Source of the DNA: Clostridium sp.
GTDB taxonomy: Bacteria > Bacillota > Clostridia > Clostridiales > Clostridiaceae
Direction of reading: 5' to 3'
Assembly (NCBI GenBank): GCA_012511315.1
Contig: JAAZGI010000291.1
Span: forward strand, 1-7,410
Length of the DNA stretch: 7,410 nucleotides
The first letter of the stretch is position 1, and the number at the start of each line of letters is the position of its first letter. A program made the position numbers and the translations under genes. The notes under the pieces were generated by a model. That model was not told the origin of the DNA, did no database searches, and saw nothing but the letters and a program-made list of their open reading frames with translations. This document shows, piece by piece, positions 1 to 6,003 of the stretch.

Positions 1-695
1 GATTTGGGGATGATGGATTTTACCTTATGAGATATTTTTTTATACCCCTCACTTTCGACGACACTGGCGAGAAAGCCAGGACCGTCATTGCTGAAAATCT
101 TTAGGATTCGGTCTTGTACTTCAGGCTTAACGTTTGCTCCAGCATAAACAGCAAGGTTTCCACCTTTGGAATGACCACCAAGATAAAAAGTTCCATCCAA
201 CTGATTGGCAATATGATTCACATAAGACACTGCTTGTTTCTGGGCTAAGACTTCCTCGGTAAAACTCATGAGGAAATTTTCTTTCCAGCCAGCAATAGAG
301 TTATCAGTGCCACGAAAGGCAATATAAGAATGGTCATTGCCAAGGGTAAAAACCACCGCAGAAAATTGATTGGAGCATTTATAGTCTAATCGATTCATGT
401 AGGCGAGGAGATGAACCTCTTTAAAACGCTTAGTATTGGCTGTCTCACGCAGAAGTTTGTTGATTTTTTCCGGATAATAGTAGTTGCTTGAGTCTGGATG
501 AGTTGGGTCTGTCTTAGAAAAATGCTCGGCGATTTGGGCCAAGGGAATGGGAGAATCTGTTATTTCAGTAGAAACAATTCCATCAAGGCGGAGATAGGCA
601 AGGTTTGAAAAAATCAAACTGTCCACTTCATTGAGTCCGTCTTGAGAGAACTCTAAATCTCCTCGCCATTGGAGATAATCAAATAGGGTGGCCAT
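1..695 (-). CDS. Mbeg1-like (DUF2974) alpha/beta-hydrolase-fold protein, 3' end missing
   Basis: The gene reads leftward from ATG at 695-693 and stays open for 231 codons to the window edge, so the C-terminus is missing. The start is set by an AAGGAGGT Shine-Dalgarno on the minus strand (708-701), 5 bases from the ATG. The protein begins MATLFDYLQWRGDLEFS, the typical opening of the Mbeg1-like family (Pfam DUF2974/PF11187) of Firmicutes. Lipase-like hallmarks are visible: a YIAFRGT segment at residues 124-130 (oxyanion region of class-3-lipase-like folds), the nucleophile elbow GGHSKGG at 173-179 with Ser176, and NDGPGF at 203-208, where Asp204 is a plausible acid of the triad. The catalytic His would lie in the missing part. 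No signal peptide or membrane segment is evident, so a cytoplasmic protein is expected. Substrate and role are unknown for the family. It is divergent from the butyrate genes and has no obvious functional tie to them. Confidence 0.88.
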   Translation of the reverse strand, partial: MATLFDYLQWRGDLEFSQDGLNEVDSLIFSNLAYLRLDGIVSTEITDSPIPLAQIAEHFSKTDPTHPDSSNYYYPEKINKLLRETANTKRFKEVHLLAYMNRLDYKCSNQFSAVVFTLGNDHSYIAFRGTDNSIAGWKENFLMSFTEEVLAQKQAVSYVNHIANQLDGTFYLGGHSKGGNLAVYAGANVKPEVQDRILKIFSNDGPGFLASVVESEGYKKISHKVKSIIPK

Positions 696-716
696 GGTAA
701 ACCTCCTTCAACAATA

Positions 717-745
717 ATTTGAATTTGCAAACTTTTACAGGTCAA
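717..745 (-). promoter_or_regulatory. Candidate sigma-A promoter of the Mbeg1-like gene
   Basis: Read on the minus strand, a TTGACC -35 box (745-740, 5 of 6 to consensus) and a TCAAAT -10 box (722-717, 4 of 6) are separated by exactly 17 bases. The expected start near 710 gives a very short leader with the Shine-Dalgarno almost at its 5' end. An inverted repeat of 8-base arms, TGAATTTG (720-727) and CAAATTCA (743-750), spans both boxes and could be an operator. Inferred from sequence only. Confidence 0.42.
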
Positions 746-1049
746 ATTCATGAATATGCTATTGATGTGTAATTTTCGGCTCCTGCAATACCCACTTATT
801 AATTTCATCTTAATACGAATTTAGAGCTTAATCTATGCTAATCGACAGAAAGATCGGATAAATTTTACCGGTTCGCTGATATGTTAAGTGAACTCAGTTG
901 CCATTTTAAGGTCTTAGAGGGGGATTTCCTAACAACAATTCTCAGAGCGGATAATAGGATCATTATTTAAAATAGATGCTCTTACAGATAAATCTATTGT
1001 TGTGTCCATTAGGTTTGGAAATCACAATTTAGTAATGCCGCGGTTATCA

Positions 1050-1078
1050 CTGAAATTGTTTCGAAAAGGTGATACAAT
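1050..1078 (+). promoter_or_regulatory. Candidate promoter of thl
   Basis: CTGAAA (1050-1055, 4 of 6 to the -35 consensus) and TACAAT (1073-1078, 5 of 6 to the -10 consensus) are separated by 17 bases. Transcription would begin near 1085, leaving a leader of about 155 bases before the thl start codon. The promoter is flanked and overlapped by an inverted repeat TATCAC (1045-1050) / GTGATA (1069-1074). The -35 is weak, so activation or an alternative start is possible. Confidence 0.38.
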
Positions 1079-1103
1079 AATTTGGACTGAGCAAATATGA
1101 AAC

Positions 1104-1140
1104 GTTTTCTTTTAGAAGAACTAATAGCAGAAAAGAAAAC
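1104..1140 (+). other. AT-rich leader hairpin upstream of thl
   Basis: GTTTTCTTTT (1104-1113) and AAAAGAAAAC (1131-1140) are perfect reverse complements, giving a 10-pair stem with a 17-base loop inside the presumed thl leader. The stem has only two G-C pairs on each arm's worth of pairing and no U-tract, so it is not a terminator; it might affect mRNA stability, or be chance in AT-rich DNA. Confidence 0.3.
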
Positions 1141-1239
1141 TAGGTGTGAAAAAGTACTATGTTTTGTTGAAACAAGTAATGAGAGGAAATAGTTTCCTTG
1201 GGAAAGCTCATTTTTATTAACTTTTGTAGGAGGAAGGAA

Positions 1240-2421
1240 ATGAAAGAAGTCTATTTAGTAAGCTGCTGTAGAACAGCAATTGGAAGTTACGGTGGTAGTT
1301 TGAAGGGTGTACCAGCTCCACAGCTTGGAACCATTGTGGCAAAAGCTGCCATTGAGCGCGCAAATATAACTCCAGATCAATTAGATGAAGTTATATTTGG
1401 TTGTATTCTACCAGCGGGCTTGGGACAAAATATTGCTCGTCAAGTTTCTATCGGAGCAGGAGTTCCAGATACAATTCCAGCTTTTACAGTAGATATGGTT
1501 TGTGGTTCAGGAATGAAAACTGTAATTGAAGCTGCTCGAGCCATTCGTTCTGGTGATGCTGATGTGATCCTAACTGGGGGTACCGAAAATATGTCAGCTG
1601 CTCCTTATGCCGTGCCAACTGCTCGTTGGGGTGCCAGAATGGGAAATGCAACGATGATTGATACCATGGTTAACGATGCCTTAACAGATGTCTTTAACAA
1701 CTATCACATGGGTGTTACAGCAGAAAATATTTGTGATCAATGGAACATTAGCCGTGAGGAGCTGGATCAGTTTGCTTTAAATTCTCAAGAAAAGGCTGCC
1801 AAGGCCATTTCAGAAGGTAAATTTGAAGATGAAATCGTTCCTGTTCCAGTTCGAGTTAAACGAGACACCATCGAATTTAAAACTGACGAGTACCCACGTG
1901 GGACTTCCATGGAAGCTCTTGGGCGCCTCTCCACGGTGTTTAAGAAGGATGGACGAGTTACCGCTGGCAATGCTTCAGGAATCAATGACGGAGCTGCAGC
2001 CCTTGTTATAGCCTCAGGCGAAGCCGTTGAAAAATATGGATTAAAACCTCTTGCTAAGTTGGTTTCATGGGGCCAAGGTGGAGTCGCACCAGAGATTATG
2101 GGAATTGGTCCGGTTCCAGCAACAAAACAAGCACTAAATAAAGCCGGCCTTGAGATGTCAGATATAGATCTTATCGAAGCCAATGAAGCCTTTGCAGCCC
2201 AGTCAATCGCTGTAGCTCGTGATCTTGATTTTGATATGAAGAAAGTCAATGTCAATGGAGGCGCTATTGCTTTAGGTCATCCAGTAGGAGCTAGTGGTGC
2301 ACGAATCATTGTTACCCTTGTTCACGAGATGATGAAGAACGAAAATTATAAAAAAGGTCTTGCGACGCTTTGTATCGGTGGTGGTATGGGTGTTACAACA
2401 ATCTGGGAAAAGTGTGAATAG
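1240..2421 (+). CDS. thl: Acetyl-CoA C-acetyltransferase (biosynthetic thiolase)
   Basis: Condenses two acetyl-CoA to acetoacetyl-CoA plus CoA, the first step of butyrate synthesis in the cytoplasm. The 393-residue protein has the usual length for thiolase II enzymes. The acyl-accepting nucleophile is Cys88 in [17 protein letters not shown] starts at Asn315; the catalytic His347 is in [10 protein letters not shown]; the second catalytic cysteine is Cys378 in CIGGGMG. Thus N- and C-terminal thiolase domains are both complete. The ATG at 1240 is chosen because AGGAGG (1228-1233) sits 6 bases upstream and the protein then begins [15 protein letters not shown], as expected. An in-frame TTG at 1198 would add 14 residues with no family counterpart. 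One residue is inserted between His347 and Cys378 compared with clostridial ThlA as I remember it, in a surface-like [10 protein letters not shown] stretch. The gene stands alone, with a terminator behind it. The symbol thl (also thlA or atoB) follows clostridial usage. Confidence 0.96.
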   Translation: MKEVYLVSCCRTAIGSYGGSLKGVPAPQLGTIVAKAAIERANITPDQLDEVIFGCILPAGLGQNIARQVSIGAGVPDTIPAFTVDMVCGSGMKTVIEAARAIRSGDADVILTGGTENMSAAPYAVPTARWGARMGNATMIDTMVNDALTDVFNNYHMGVTAENICDQWNISREELDQFALNSQEKAAKAISEGKFEDEIVPVPVRVKRDTIEFKTDEYPRGTSMEALGRLSTVFKKDGRVTAGNASGINDGAAALVIASGEAVEKYGLKPLAKLVSWGQGGVAPEIMGIGPVPATKQALNKAGLEMSDIDLIEANEAFAAQSIAVARDLDFDMKKVNVNGGAIALGHPVGASGARIIVTLVHEMMKNENYKKGLATLCIGGGMGVTTIWEKCE

Positions 2422-2470
2422 TAAAGTGGGGATCAAATAATATCCTCGAGTAATTTAATGATTTTCATAT

Positions 2471-2504
2471 AAAGCAGCCTGCGCCCAAGTCGTAGGCTGT
2501 TTTA
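2471..2504 (+). terminator. Rho-independent terminator of thl
   Basis: CAGCCTGCG (2475-2483) pairs with CGTAGGCTG (2491-2499) through nine pairs including one G-U, around a 7-base loop. The stem continues outward with AAAG pairing to TTTT, giving about 13 pairs, and the right arm merges into a TTTTAT tract. It begins about 50 bases after the thl stop codon, so it should end the thl transcript and separate it from bcd. Confidence 0.85.
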
Positions 2505-2719
2505 TATTGTGTCTTAGATGTTTGGATAAAAAACTGGCGAGATTTGAATTTTAAACAGGATATATCCTAATAGTTAAGTATTTGTCATGCCCTCATTAAG
2601 AATTGAAATGTAGTCGTTTAAATTACAGGTAAAACCGTTGGCGGGAGTTTGGTTATATTGCGAAAGATTTATCAAAAGCTAGTATTTAATGTGAAACTTC
2701 CTTTTTTGATCCCTGCTAG

Positions 2720-2737
2720 TTGATTGTAAATTATCAA
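2720..2737. promoter_or_regulatory. Candidate operator, Rex-like inverted repeat
   Basis: An 18-base element with perfect 5-base arms, TTGAT-N8-ATCAA, overlaps the candidate -35 box. Set against the clostridial Rex consensus TTGTTAA-N4-TTAACAA it matches 10 of 14 fixed positions, with the right half matching 6 of 7. A perfect half-site TTGTTAA follows immediately at 2739-2745. Rex, the NADH/NAD+-sensing repressor, is known to control butyrate genes in Clostridium, which makes the location sensible. The match is partial, so this is inference. Confidence 0.33.
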
Positions 2738-2748
2738 TTTGTTAACAT
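2720..2748 (+). promoter_or_regulatory. Candidate promoter of bcd-etfB-etfA
   Basis: TTGATT (2720-2725, 4 of 6) and TAACAT (2743-2748, 4 of 6) are separated by exactly 17 bases. A start near 2755 would give a leader of about 22 bases in which the GAGGTGAT Shine-Dalgarno (2766-2773) is well placed. The two boxes are each moderate matches, so support comes mainly from spacing and position; it is the best pair I found between the thl terminator and bcd. Confidence 0.4.
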
Positions 2749-2776
2749 TGAGACAGAGCGTATATGAGGTGATTGT

Positions 2777-3916
2777 ATGGACTTTAGATTAAATGAAAAA
2801 CAGGCATTGGTGCAAAAAGTGATCCGGGAATTTACGGAAAAAGAAGTTGCACCCATTGCCCACGAAATCGACGAAGAAGAGCGATTTCCGTCTGAAACAG
2901 TAAAAGAATTAGGTAAAATTGGAGCATTGGGGATTCCCTTTCCCAAGGAGTACGGTGGAGCTGGCGGGGACAATCTAAGCTACGTGTTATGCGTAGAAGA
3001 ATTGGGGAAAAAGTGTGGAACTCATGCCGTTGTAGTTTCTGCGCATACATCCTTGGCTGGCTGGCCAATTGAAGCTTTTGGTACACCAGAACAAAAAGAA
3101 AAGTATTTAAGACCTTTAGCAACGGGTGAAAAATTGGGAGCCTTTGGCTTAACAGAACCTAATGCTGGTACGGATGCAGCGACCCAACAATCCTTTGCCG
3201 AAGACAAAGGGGATCATTTCCTCCTTAATGGTACGAAAATATTTATTACCAATGGTGGTGTGGCTGATATCTATGTAATTTTTGCCATAACCGACCGCAG
3301 CAAGGGAACGAGAGGAATTAGTGCTTTCATCCTGGAAAAGGAAATGGAAGGCTTTACCATAGGAAAAAAAGAATTAAAGATGGGTATCCGAGCATCAGCC
3401 ACAACGGAATTAATTTTCCGCAATGTAAAGGTTCCAAAGGAAAATTTACTAGGCGAAGTTGGTAAAGGCTTTAAAATTGCCATGCAAACTTTAGACGGTG
3501 GACGGATCGGAATTGCAGCTCAGGCTTTAGGAATTGCTCAAGGCGCAATTGATGAAACCGTTGAGTATGTAAAACAGCGTAAGCAGTTTGGTCGATCCTT
3601 GGCTAAATTTCAAAACACTCAGTTCCAATTAGCGGATATGCAAACGAAAGTTGATGCCGCCAGATTATTGGTTTACCGTGCGGCGGTTGTCAAAGATCAA
3701 GGGGCTAAGTACAGCACAGAAGCTGCAATGGCTAAGCTCTTCGCATCGGAAACTGCCATGGAAGTAACCACAAAGGCAGTGCAACTGTTCGGTGGCTATG
3801 GCTACACGCGGGATTATCCCGTTGAGCGCCTAATGAGAGACGCCAAGATTACAGAAATCTACGAAGGTACATCTGAGGTTCAGAGAATGGTTATCTCTGC
3901 ATCCATGTTGAGGTAA
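2777..3916 (+). CDS. bcd: Butyryl-CoA dehydrogenase (short-chain acyl-CoA dehydrogenase)
   Basis: FAD enzyme that reduces crotonyl-CoA to butyryl-CoA, working with EtfAB encoded directly downstream. At 379 residues it has the length of clostridial Bcd and resembles it along its whole length. Visible are the helical N-terminal domain (about 1-115) with ERFP and KEYGGAGGD, the middle beta domain with FGLTEPNAGTD (123-133) and the FITNGG motif, and the C-terminal domain with RKQFGR (268-273), QLFGGYGYTRDYPVERLMRDAK and the YEGTSEVQ motif carrying the catalytic base Glu363. That Glu position is the one used by short-chain dehydrogenases. The start ATG has GAGGTGAT upstream (2766-2773). The gene's end supplies the ribosome site (GAGGT, 3910-3914) for etfB 5 bases downstream, so the two are probably translationally linked. 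It is soluble and cytoplasmic. A different short-chain acyl-CoA substrate is possible but less likely given the etf and ctf neighbours. Confidence 0.95.
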   Translation: MDFRLNEKQALVQKVIREFTEKEVAPIAHEIDEEERFPSETVKELGKIGALGIPFPKEYGGAGGDNLSYVLCVEELGKKCGTHAVVVSAHTSLAGWPIEAFGTPEQKEKYLRPLATGEKLGAFGLTEPNAGTDAATQQSFAEDKGDHFLLNGTKIFITNGGVADIYVIFAITDRSKGTRGISAFILEKEMEGFTIGKKELKMGIRASATTELIFRNVKVPKENLLGEVGKGFKIAMQTLDGGRIGIAAQALGIAQGAIDETVEYVKQRKQFGRSLAKFQNTQFQLADMQTKVDAARLLVYRAAVVKDQGAKYSTEAAMAKLFASETAMEVTTKAVQLFGGYGYTRDYPVERLMRDAKITEIYEGTSEVQRMVISASMLR

Positions 3917-3921
3917 TAGAT

Positions 3922-4707
3922 ATGAAAATAGCAGTATTAGTTAAACAAGTTCCGGATACCACGGAAATGCAGGTTGATAAAGTTACGGGAACCTTGATTC
4001 GGGCTGGTGTTCCAACCATCACCAATCCCGACGATTTAGCCGGAGTGGAAGCGGTCTTACGTCTAAAGGATAAAAATCCTGATATTGAAGTAACCGTCTT
4101 TTCCATGGGACCTCCTCAAGCAGTCAATATGCTGAGAGAGTTATATGCCATGGGCGTTGATCATTGTGCATTGATAACAGACCGAGCCTTTGCTGGTTCT
4201 GACACTTGGTCCACATCCAATGTGTTGGCTAAAGCTTTAGAAGCTGGTTCTTTTGACTTAATTGTATGTGGTCGTCAAGCGATTGATGGCGATACCGCTC
4301 AAGTAGGGCCACAGGTGGCGGCCAAGATGGAATTGCCACAGGTCACCTATGTTGAGGAAATCAAAGAGCTGACGAAAGATAAAATTGTTGTTGTGAAAGA
4401 ATTGGAAGACCGACTGGAAACCATTGAAATGAAGTTGCCAGGCGTCATCACCATGTTAGCAACAGTCATCAAGCCAAGGTATATGAATATGCGTGGCATA
4501 TTTGAAGCCTTTGATAAAGATGTTCAAACCATTACCAATACAGAATTAGAGCTTACGAAAGAGGAAGTCGGATTAACCGGCTCTCCAACCAAGGTCTTTA
4601 AGTCCTTTGCAAACCAGAGGTCTTCAGAAATCGAAGTTCTTAAAATTGACGCAAATGAAGCCAAGAACCGGATTATCAGTGTATTATCCGAACAGAACTT
4701 TATATAG
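3922..4707 (+). CDS. etfB: Electron transfer flavoprotein beta subunit, bifurcating-type
   Basis: Small subunit of the EtfAB heterodimer that feeds electrons to Bcd. The 261-residue protein begins MKIAVLVKQVPDT, the standard EtfB opening. TNPDDLAGVEAVLRLKD (about 35-51) and VFSMGPPQA follow, then the nucleotide-binding loop CGRQAIDGDTAQVGP at 116-130, and KPRYMNMRGI near residue 190. In clostridial Bcd-Etf complexes the beta subunit binds the FAD that takes NADH electrons and splits them between ferredoxin and the dehydrogenase. The GRQAIDGDTAQVGP form and gene order bcd-etfB-etfA fit that bifurcating class, but bifurcation itself is inferred. The ATG lies 5 bases after the bcd stop and uses GAGGT in the bcd tail as its ribosome site. 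It may also be written fixA-like, but context favours etfB. Confidence 0.95.
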   Translation: MKIAVLVKQVPDTTEMQVDKVTGTLIRAGVPTITNPDDLAGVEAVLRLKDKNPDIEVTVFSMGPPQAVNMLRELYAMGVDHCALITDRAFAGSDTWSTSNVLAKALEAGSFDLIVCGRQAIDGDTAQVGPQVAAKMELPQVTYVEEIKELTKDKIVVVKELEDRLETIEMKLPGVITMLATVIKPRYMNMRGIFEAFDKDVQTITNTELELTKEEVGLTGSPTKVFKSFANQRSSEIEVLKIDANEAKNRIISVLSEQNFI

Positions 4708-4718
4708 GGGGGCGGCAT

Positions 4719-5738
4719 ATGAATTACAAAGATATTTTCGTTTTATGTGAATTCCAACACCATAAATTGGTGGAAGCTTCCTGTGAATTAGTTTCTGAGG
4801 CGACTAGGCTTGTGGCCAAGCGTCCTGATTTAAACTATGACATTGTGGGTGTGGTCATCGGCGATGAACCGCAAGAGCAGATTGATGAGATTTTCCGTTA
4901 CGGTGCAGATCGCGTTATTAAGATTCACAGTGAATCTTTGATTGAATATGACTCTGTTTTATATGCAGAACTTATGAAGCAGTTAATTGAAACAAAACGC
5001 CCCGATGTGTTCCTTTTCCCAGCAACGGTTATGGGACGGGATTTAGCACCTCGAGTGGCTTCCGTTTGCGAAACGGGTTTAACGGCTGATGCGACCAAGC
5101 TTGATTTAACGGAAGATAAAGATTCGTCTTTACTGATGGTTACTCGTCCAGCCTTTGGTGGGAATCTTTTCGCCACCATCGTATGTGAGCGAACCAAGCC
5201 GCAAATGGCTACCATTCGACCTGGCGTTATGATTTTAAATGATCGTAAGGAAAGCATTGATCCAAAAGTGGAAGACTTGACCCTTGAGACGCCAAACTAC
5301 GCAGCCAAAACTAAAATCATGGATACCATTCATAAGGAACTTAAGCATGCTGACATTACCAAAGCAGATATCCTGATTTCAGGAGGTCGCGGTGTTGGTG
5401 ATAACTTCGAAGTGTTGAAGGAAGCTGCCGCTAAGATTGGCGCAGAGGTTTCAGGATCTCGTGGAGCAGTGGATGCCGGCTTCATTGATAAAGAATTACA
5501 AGTTGGTCAAACCGGAAAATCGGTTAAACCTAAGATTTATGTGGCTTGTGGTATTTCAGGTGCTGTCCAGCATTTGGCCGGTATGGAGAAAAGTGATTTC
5601 ATCATCGCCATTAATACCGATGAATCGGCTCCAATCTTCCAAGTTGCTAACTTAGGAATTGTAGGTGACGCCTTAGAAATTATTCCCCTCGTAACCGAGG
5701 AGATTGCTCGTAAAAAGGCCAGTTACTTCCAAAGCTAA
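4719..5738 (+). CDS. etfA: Electron transfer flavoprotein alpha subunit
   Basis: Large subunit of EtfAB; its C-terminal domain holds the mobile FAD that shuttles electrons to Bcd. The 339 residues comprise an N-terminal domain (to about residue 200), containing PDVFLFPATVMGRDLAPRVA, and a C-terminal FAD domain. The latter shows GSRGAVDAGF with Arg248, the QVGQTGKSVKP loop (261-271) with Ser268, YVACGISGAVQHLAGM with His285, and INTDESAPIFQVANLGIVGD (298 onward), all expected FAD contacts. There is no N-terminal ferredoxin domain, unlike some longer clostridial EtfA proteins. It starts 11 bases after etfB, behind an unusual all-G ribosome site (GGGGGG, 4707-4712) that overlaps the etfB stop codon. 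This is the last gene of the operon, with a hairpin right behind it. Confidence 0.95.
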   Translation: MNYKDIFVLCEFQHHKLVEASCELVSEATRLVAKRPDLNYDIVGVVIGDEPQEQIDEIFRYGADRVIKIHSESLIEYDSVLYAELMKQLIETKRPDVFLFPATVMGRDLAPRVASVCETGLTADATKLDLTEDKDSSLLMVTRPAFGGNLFATIVCERTKPQMATIRPGVMILNDRKESIDPKVEDLTLETPNYAAKTKIMDTIHKELKHADITKADILISGGRGVGDNFEVLKEAAAKIGAEVSGSRGAVDAGFIDKELQVGQTGKSVKPKIYVACGISGAVQHLAGMEKSDFIIAINTDESAPIFQVANLGIVGDALEIIPLVTEEIARKKASYFQS

Positions 5739-5747
5739 ATTATTGAA

Positions 5748-5795
5748 TTCCCCAGGGGTAAGATTTGTTTTTGCCTCTGGGGGACTTCTTACTTA
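5748..5795 (+). terminator. Strong hairpin after etfA, weak U-tract
   Basis: CCCCAGGGG (5750-5758) pairs with CCTCTGGGG (5774-5782). The stem extends through TAAGA and TTTTG partners to about 16-18 pairs with a few G-U, around a 5-base loop (5764-5768). It starts 10 bases after the etfA stop. The 3' side reads ACTTCTTACTT rather than a run of T, so termination may be incomplete; the stem could also protect the bcd-etf mRNA from 3' decay. Confidence 0.65.
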
Positions 5796-5912
5796 ATGGA
5801 TTAGGTTGCAGCCCAAGGTCTCTATCGATTAAGATGGGAGAGGAAGGCTTGACCCTTTAAGATCGAAATGAAAAAATAAAGGACTTATCTGTCTCGTTTT
5901 TTTTTGCATTAC

Positions 5913-5930
5913 AATGGAAACGTTTTTTAA
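5913..5930 (+). promoter_or_regulatory. Candidate cre (CcpA) site upstream of ctfA
   Basis: The 18 bases AATGGAAACGTTTTTTAA fit the Bacillus-type consensus WWTGNAARCGNWWWCAWW everywhere except the conserved CA near the right end, which is TT here. The left half TGGAAACG is complete. The site lies 74 bases before the ctfA ATG and upstream of a TATAAAAT -10-like sequence (5976-5983) that has no clear -35 partner. CcpA control of acid- and solvent-forming genes is known in Clostridium, but binding here is inference. Confidence 0.35.
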
Positions 5931-6003
5931 ATGGCAATCAACAAGAACAGATAATAACCAGCCGTTTAATAGCACTATAAAATAAAGAGAGGACCAGCAA
6001 GGA

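Larger units (their letters stand above)
696..1239. other. Divergent intergenic region between Mbeg1-like gene and thl
   Basis: This 544-base, AT-rich stretch contains no convincing gene. At its left end is the candidate leftward promoter (717-745) with a palindrome ATTCATGAAT beside it (746-755). At its right end is the candidate thl promoter (1050-1078) and a leader of about 155 bases. Two half-sites, TTGTG (1000-1004) and TCACAA (1022-1027), face each other in the order of a Rex site but are about one helical turn too far apart. The leader holds a 31-codon ORF (1097-1192) without a Shine-Dalgarno and an AT-rich hairpin (1104-1140). I see no known riboswitch, T-box or tRNA. Confidence 0.6.
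2422..2776. other. Intergenic region between thl and bcd
   Basis: These 355 bases hold no gene that I can support. The thl terminator lies at 2471-2504. A perfect 12-base palindrome, AGGATATATCCT, occupies 2557-2568 and could be a protein site or chance. The candidate bcd promoter and overlapping inverted repeat lie at 2720-2748, close to the gene. The middle (about 2570-2700) is AT-rich with no recognisable structured RNA. Confidence 0.6.
5739..6003. other. Intergenic region between etfA and ctfA
   Basis: These 265 bases contain the post-etfA hairpin, a run of nine or more T (5897-5905) preceded by an A-rich stretch (5871-5879), the cre-like site (5913-5930), and a TATAAAAT -10-like box (5976-5983) without a good -35. 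The T run has no GC-rich stem in front of it, so I do not call a second terminator. No small gene is supported. Confidence 0.5.

Noticed and set aside
1097..1192. 31-codon ORF MKRFLLEELIAEKKTRCEKV... in the thl leader
   Set aside because: It has no Shine-Dalgarno and no recognisable motif, so it is not listed as a gene; it is kept only as part of the leader observation.
1198..1239. Longer thl start at TTG 1198, adding 14 residues
   Set aside because: The ATG at 1240 has an AGGAGG site at ideal spacing and gives the expected thiolase N-terminus; the added residues look like translated leader.
1785..2255. 156-codon open frame on the minus strand inside thl
   Set aside because: It is wholly antisense to a well-conserved thiolase gene, is rich in Ser/Arg/Pro as mirror frames are, and matches no family I know.
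4925..5257. 110-codon minus-strand frame within etfA
   Set aside because: Antisense shadow of a clearly conserved gene without its own start signals or family likeness.
5871..5905. A-rich stretch followed by a T run as a second terminator
   Set aside because: Only A-T pairing could form the stem, and no GC-rich hairpin precedes the T run.
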